This document shows, in pieces, positions 32,985 through 34,870 of a DNA stretch of 34,870 nucleotides. Position numbers and translations under genes: made by a program. The stretch is from RGIG4790 sp964437615. Lineage in GTDB: Bacteria; Bacillota; Clostridia; Christensenellales; UBA1242. How positions within the stretch are numbered: position 1 is the stretch's first letter; each line of letters begins with the position of its first letter. Under the pieces are notes generated by a model, which worked only from the letters and a program-made list of their open reading frames with translations, was not told the DNA's origin and did no database searches. Where the stretch lies: NCBI GenBank assembly GCA_964437615.1, contig CAYTHL010000009.1, forward strand, positions 1-34,870, in the 5' to 3' direction.

Positions 32985-33018
32985 TGACAGGACAGTCGGG
33001 CTTGTCTTTTTTTGTCAG
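32985..33018 (+). terminator. Terminator after the kinase-exporter cassette
   Basis: GACAG / CTTGTC hairpin followed by a run of T at 33006-33013, about 20 nt after the P-loop gene. Confidence 0.55.
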
Positions 33019-33043
33019 ATGAATAACAAAGTTGAAATATGTA

Positions 33044-33052
33044 TGATATAAT
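33044..33052 (+). promoter_or_regulatory. Extended -10 before the sigma-like gene
   Basis: TGA followed by TATAAT (33047-33052); no proper -35. GGAG at 33061 serves the gene at 33070. Confidence 0.5.
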
Positions 33053-33069
33053 CTTCCAAAGGAGCGAGC

Positions 33070-33702
33070 ATGGTTTGGATTAAGTATAAAGACCGAATAC
33101 ATAACCAAGTTGTTGAGATTGAAGTTAATAACGAGGTTGCACATTACCTTTGGTCAAACGATAGATATTGGCGTAGGCTAATGAAAAAAGTCAATAAATA
33201 TGAGTGCAGCTATTTCAACAGCTTTTTTGAAGATGGCGATGAGGTTAAGTTTGTTGAAACAATTAAAGACGAGAGTGTGGATGTTGAGCAAGAAGTTGAC
33301 AACAAAATGTTTGTGGAAATAATTTGGAAAGTTGTCGACAAACTGCAGCCTTTACAAAATCAAATTCTGATTGAACGTTTTAAAAAAGATAAGAAACTTT
33401 GCGATATTGCCAAGAAGCACAACATGAGCAAAAGTGCGCTTACTCAATTTTTGAAAACAACATACAAACACTTTGTTTTCTTTCTTGCGCGAGATAAAGA
33501 TTTTGTCAAAACAGACTTTTGGCAAAGCCATTGCAAAGACTTTACGGATGAGTTTATTGATACACTTGAGCAAGGATTGATGGATGATAATTTTGAGTTT
33601 GATTTAAATAAGATTTTGGAGTTTTCCAAAGGTTTGACGCAAGCAATAAAGATTGCGGACAGGCTTGGTGTTGGACTCAGTCCAAAAGATAAGAAACTAT
33701 GA
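33070..33702 (+). CDS. Sigma region 4-like regulator typical of integrative elements
   Basis: A 210-residue protein. Residues about 85-140 form a sigma-70 region 4-like helix-turn-helix: KLQPLQNQILIERFKKDKK, then LCDIAKKHNMSKSALTQFLK. The N-terminal part begins with a short beta-rich piece (WIKYKDRIHNQVVEIEV) and the charged YWRRLMKK, as in sigma-like proteins often found on conjugative elements of Clostridia. No region 2 is visible, so it is probably not a full sigma factor. It ends in TGA. Start supported by AAAGGAG. Confidence 0.7.
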   Translation: MVWIKYKDRIHNQVVEIEVNNEVAHYLWSNDRYWRRLMKKVNKYECSYFNSFFEDGDEVKFVETIKDESVDVEQEVDNKMFVEIIWKVVDKLQPLQNQILIERFKKDKKLCDIAKKHNMSKSALTQFLKTTYKHFVFFLARDKDFVKTDFWQSHCKDFTDEFIDTLEQGLMDDNFEFDLNKILEFSKGLTQAIKIADRLGVGLSPKDKKL

Positions 33703-33811
33703 AACTTTATGTCCAAAATAGTCAATGATTTTATTAAAACAATATAAAAATAGAAAAATTCTAATTTTTTTACTTAAAACACATTTACTGCCTAAACTTT
33801 TGAAATAGATA

Positions 33812-33835
33812 TGTCCCTATAATAATATAGGGACA
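33812..33835. promoter_or_regulatory. Palindromic operator overlapping a -10
   Basis: Perfect inverted repeat TGTCCCTATA / TATAGGGACA with 4-nt spacer. TATAAT (33818-33823) lies inside it, so a bound repressor would block RNA polymerase. Confidence 0.65.
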
Positions 33836-33841
33836 AGCGAT

Positions 33842-33869
33842 GAACGACACGCCTAAGTCGTTCTTTTTT
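33842..33869 (+). terminator. Attenuator-like terminator in the leader
   Basis: Stem GAACGAC (33842-33848) / GTCGTTC (33857-33863), 8-nt loop, six T. It lies about 15 nt after the expected RNA start and 79 nt before the gene. Confidence 0.7.
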
Positions 33870-33947
33870 GTTGCCTATATATTCAAAATCAATCTTCAGC
33901 CCCAAAGATTGAAATATAGAAAATTTTTATTAAAAGGAGGTGAAAAA

Positions 33948-34433
33948 ATGAAAGGAATCAAAAGCGATAAAGTGTTTGAGAAAAAAATCAGAATTTATGA
34001 AACTTACAGATTGGATGAATTAAATGAGTATTACCAAAAGCACAGCAAAGAATATGGCAATGTCAATGAGTTTTTGGTGAGTTTGATTTTTAATGGCTTG
34101 GAAGCACAAAAGATGTTTGAAAAAGACTCAAAAACTTACTTTTTCAAATCACAAGAACTTGCACAAAATGTGTGTGAAATTCAATCAAAATTGATGAACA
34201 TGAAGTTGAATGATGAAGCAGTTTACAAAGACCTTTTGAATGTGCTTTATCAAAATCAACTGTTACTTTGCAGACTTTACAATGGAATGTTTGACATTGC
34301 TCAGAATGGAAGTATTGATAAAAAGTTTTACAATGCTGGGTTCCACGACGACCCACCAGAGTATTTTGACGATGATAAAGAAAATATCGCTAATAGACTT
34401 AATGCAGAATTTGGAATTAAGCCGAAGTTTTAG
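33948..34433 (+). CDS. Small element protein, possible DNA-binding (ribbon-helix-helix-like) N-terminus
   Basis: Not recognised. The 161 residues begin with KVFEKKIRIYETYRLDELNEYY and a helix with NVNEFLVSLIFNGLE, a strand-helix-helix pattern like ribbon-helix-helix or ParR-type proteins; the rest is helical with an acidic stretch (DDPPEYFDDDKENI). ATG 33948 follows a perfect AAAGGAGGTG (6-nt spacing). Its place between a palindromic operator and a structured noncoding block suggests a role in element control, partition or transfer. Inference only. Confidence 0.65.
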   Translation: MKGIKSDKVFEKKIRIYETYRLDELNEYYQKHSKEYGNVNEFLVSLIFNGLEAQKMFEKDSKTYFFKSQELAQNVCEIQSKLMNMKLNDEAVYKDLLNVLYQNQLLLCRLYNGMFDIAQNGSIDKKFYNAGFHDDPPEYFDDDKENIANRLNAEFGIKPKF

Positions 34434-34439
34434 AAAAAA

Positions 34440-34751
34440 AGAGTGAAAAATATAGGAATTAAGGGTTCCTGAAAAGTATTGCAAAGCAAATTTCTTGGGA
34501 AGAGGAAAAACCGAGCAAAACAGCGAAATAAATTGCAAAATTTTCAATTTTGAGCAAAAGCGAGAGTTTTGACGAAGTAAGCAGGATAAGGACTGGGATA
34601 TTTTGCTTTTTAAAAGCTCATTTTCGCCCATTAAATCAAGCATTTTATTGGGACAAAAGAAAATGAGCAAAAATCAAAATTGCCTCAGTCCACTTTGTCT
34701 TGGCAAGTGGGATGCCCACTTCCGCTTTTTGAGCACAATGTGCTCATTTTT
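34440..34751 (+). ncRNA. Candidate structured RNA or transfer origin, about 310 nt
   Basis: No coding signal. Hairpins in order: GGAA / TTCC (34456-34471), CAAAATT / AATTTTG (34536-34552), a long nested stem 34590-34691 (GGACTG-GG with CC-CAGTCC; ATTTTG with CAAAAT; GCTCATTTTC with GAAAATGAGC; CCCA with TGGG), AAGTGGG / CCCACTT (34705-34721), and a terminator at 34731-34751. This is an RNA-like layout ending in a terminator, though nested repeats could also form an oriT. I do not recognise a known RNA family. Confidence 0.5.
34731..34751 (+). terminator. Intrinsic terminator of the structured block
   Basis: Stem GAGCAC / GTGCTC, 3-nt loop, then ATTTTTT. Confidence 0.75.
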
Positions 34752-34798
34752 TATAGAGATTGAATTAGAAAAAACAAAAATAAATACGAGGAGAAATT

Positions 34799-34870
34799 AT
34801 GAACAACAATCAACAACTTAATATTAACAATTTAATTCAATCGGAAGTTGACCGAATTTCAACTAAATAC
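34799..34870 (+). CDS. Start of an element gene, cut by the window end
   Basis: ATG 34799 after GAGGAG (34788-34793). The 24 visible codons give a start rich in Asn and Gln (MNNNQQLNINNLIQ) followed by SEVDRISTKY. Function not recognisable. Confidence 0.6.
   Translation, partial: MNNNQQLNINNLIQSEVDRISTKY

Larger units (their letters stand above)
33703..33947. other. Regulatory spacer before the gene at 33948
   Basis: 245 noncoding bases: AT-rich to 33811, then a palindromic operator over a -10, an attenuator hairpin, and a leader ending in a full AAAGGAGGTG (33933-33942). An open frame from ATG 33840 runs through but its first 36 codons look noncoding. Confidence 0.55.
27474..34870. mobile_element. 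Putative integrative element, left part
   Basis: Boundary inferred from the tRNA half with crossover region TGATTCGTAA (27474-27483). Inside, gene style changes: Leu codon CTA, dominant before, is rare and TTG is common; two of six complete genes end in TGA while none of the 33 core genes does. Contents: intact tRNA-Thr, repeats TACACCTA, a LysR-kinase-exporter cassette, a sigma region 4-like protein, and a structured noncoding block. No integrase, relaxase or right end is visible, so the type (ICE, phage or island) is open. Confidence 0.6.

Noticed and set aside
33840..33947. Upstream extension of the gene at 33948
   Set aside because: The extra codons cover the attenuator hairpin, and a perfect ribosome binding site stands before ATG 33948.
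34603..34821. 72-codon open frame in the structured block
   Set aside because: It follows inverted repeats and the terminator, lacks a ribosome binding site, and crosses the start of the gene at 34799.
1..34870. CRISPR array, rRNA genes, insertion sequences with transposase
   Set aside because: No regularly spaced repeats, no rRNA-like sequence and no transposase reading frame were seen.

Overview
The window looks like chromosome from a low-GC, endospore-forming Bacillota, most likely an uncultured Clostridia lineage. The evidence is the conserved gene order around efp-spoIIIA, nusB-xseAB-recN-spoIVB-spo0A, scpAB and ytfI/ytfJ/dacB/rluB, together with AT-rich spacers, AGGAG ribosome binding sites and sigma-A type promoters. 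All genes I support are on the + strand. A run of 10 N inside xseA shows that this is a draft scaffold.

Layout. 199-3254: rbfA, nrnA-like, truB and an endonuclease IV-like gene. 3402-3971: efp. 4118-8846: spoIIIAA to spoIIIAH, with a very short SpoIIIAF and two internal spacers. 8847-9434: a spacer holding a GC-rich palindromic element and a strong promoter. 9435-14888: an Asp23 family gene (yqhY-like), two membrane protein genes (one with an LGINP tandem repeat), nusB, xseA, xseB and recN. 14959-18827: spoIVB, a Spo0A-like gene whose receiver domain has lost its phosphorylation residues, a SpoIIM-like gene and a dacF-like carboxypeptidase. 19150-24980: a site-2 protease family gene, scpA, scpB, a spacer with a REP-like palindrome, ytfI-like, ytfJ, a dacB-like carboxypeptidase and rluB. 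25052-25244: a second GC-rich palindromic element. 25269-27274: ytfP/BaiN-like and plsC.

At about 27.45 kb the sequence changes character. A tRNA-Thr gene with a good promoter is cut at the 3' side of its anticodon loop, an intact tRNA-Thr(CGT) follows 54 bp later, and four copies of TACACCTA lie in two orientations just beyond. This looks like the left end of an integrative element. From here to the window end, leucine codon use changes (TTG replaces CTA) and TGA stop codons appear. Cargo: a LysR regulator, a protein with two APH-type kinase domains, an ABC exporter and a small P-loop protein. Element-type genes follow: a sigma region 4-like protein, a small protein behind a palindromic operator and attenuator, a roughly 310 nt structured noncoding stretch, and the start of one more gene. 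No integrase or relaxase is visible; they may lie beyond the window.

How it fits together: the core part couples translation and RNA maturation genes with the SpoIIIA channel, SpoIVB signalling, spore cortex carboxypeptidases and chromosome condensation. The main oddities are that none of the 33 core genes ends in TGA, the Spo0A-like protein has no phosphoacceptor, SpoIIIAF is reduced to its membrane helices, and the kinase/exporter cassette has no assigned function.
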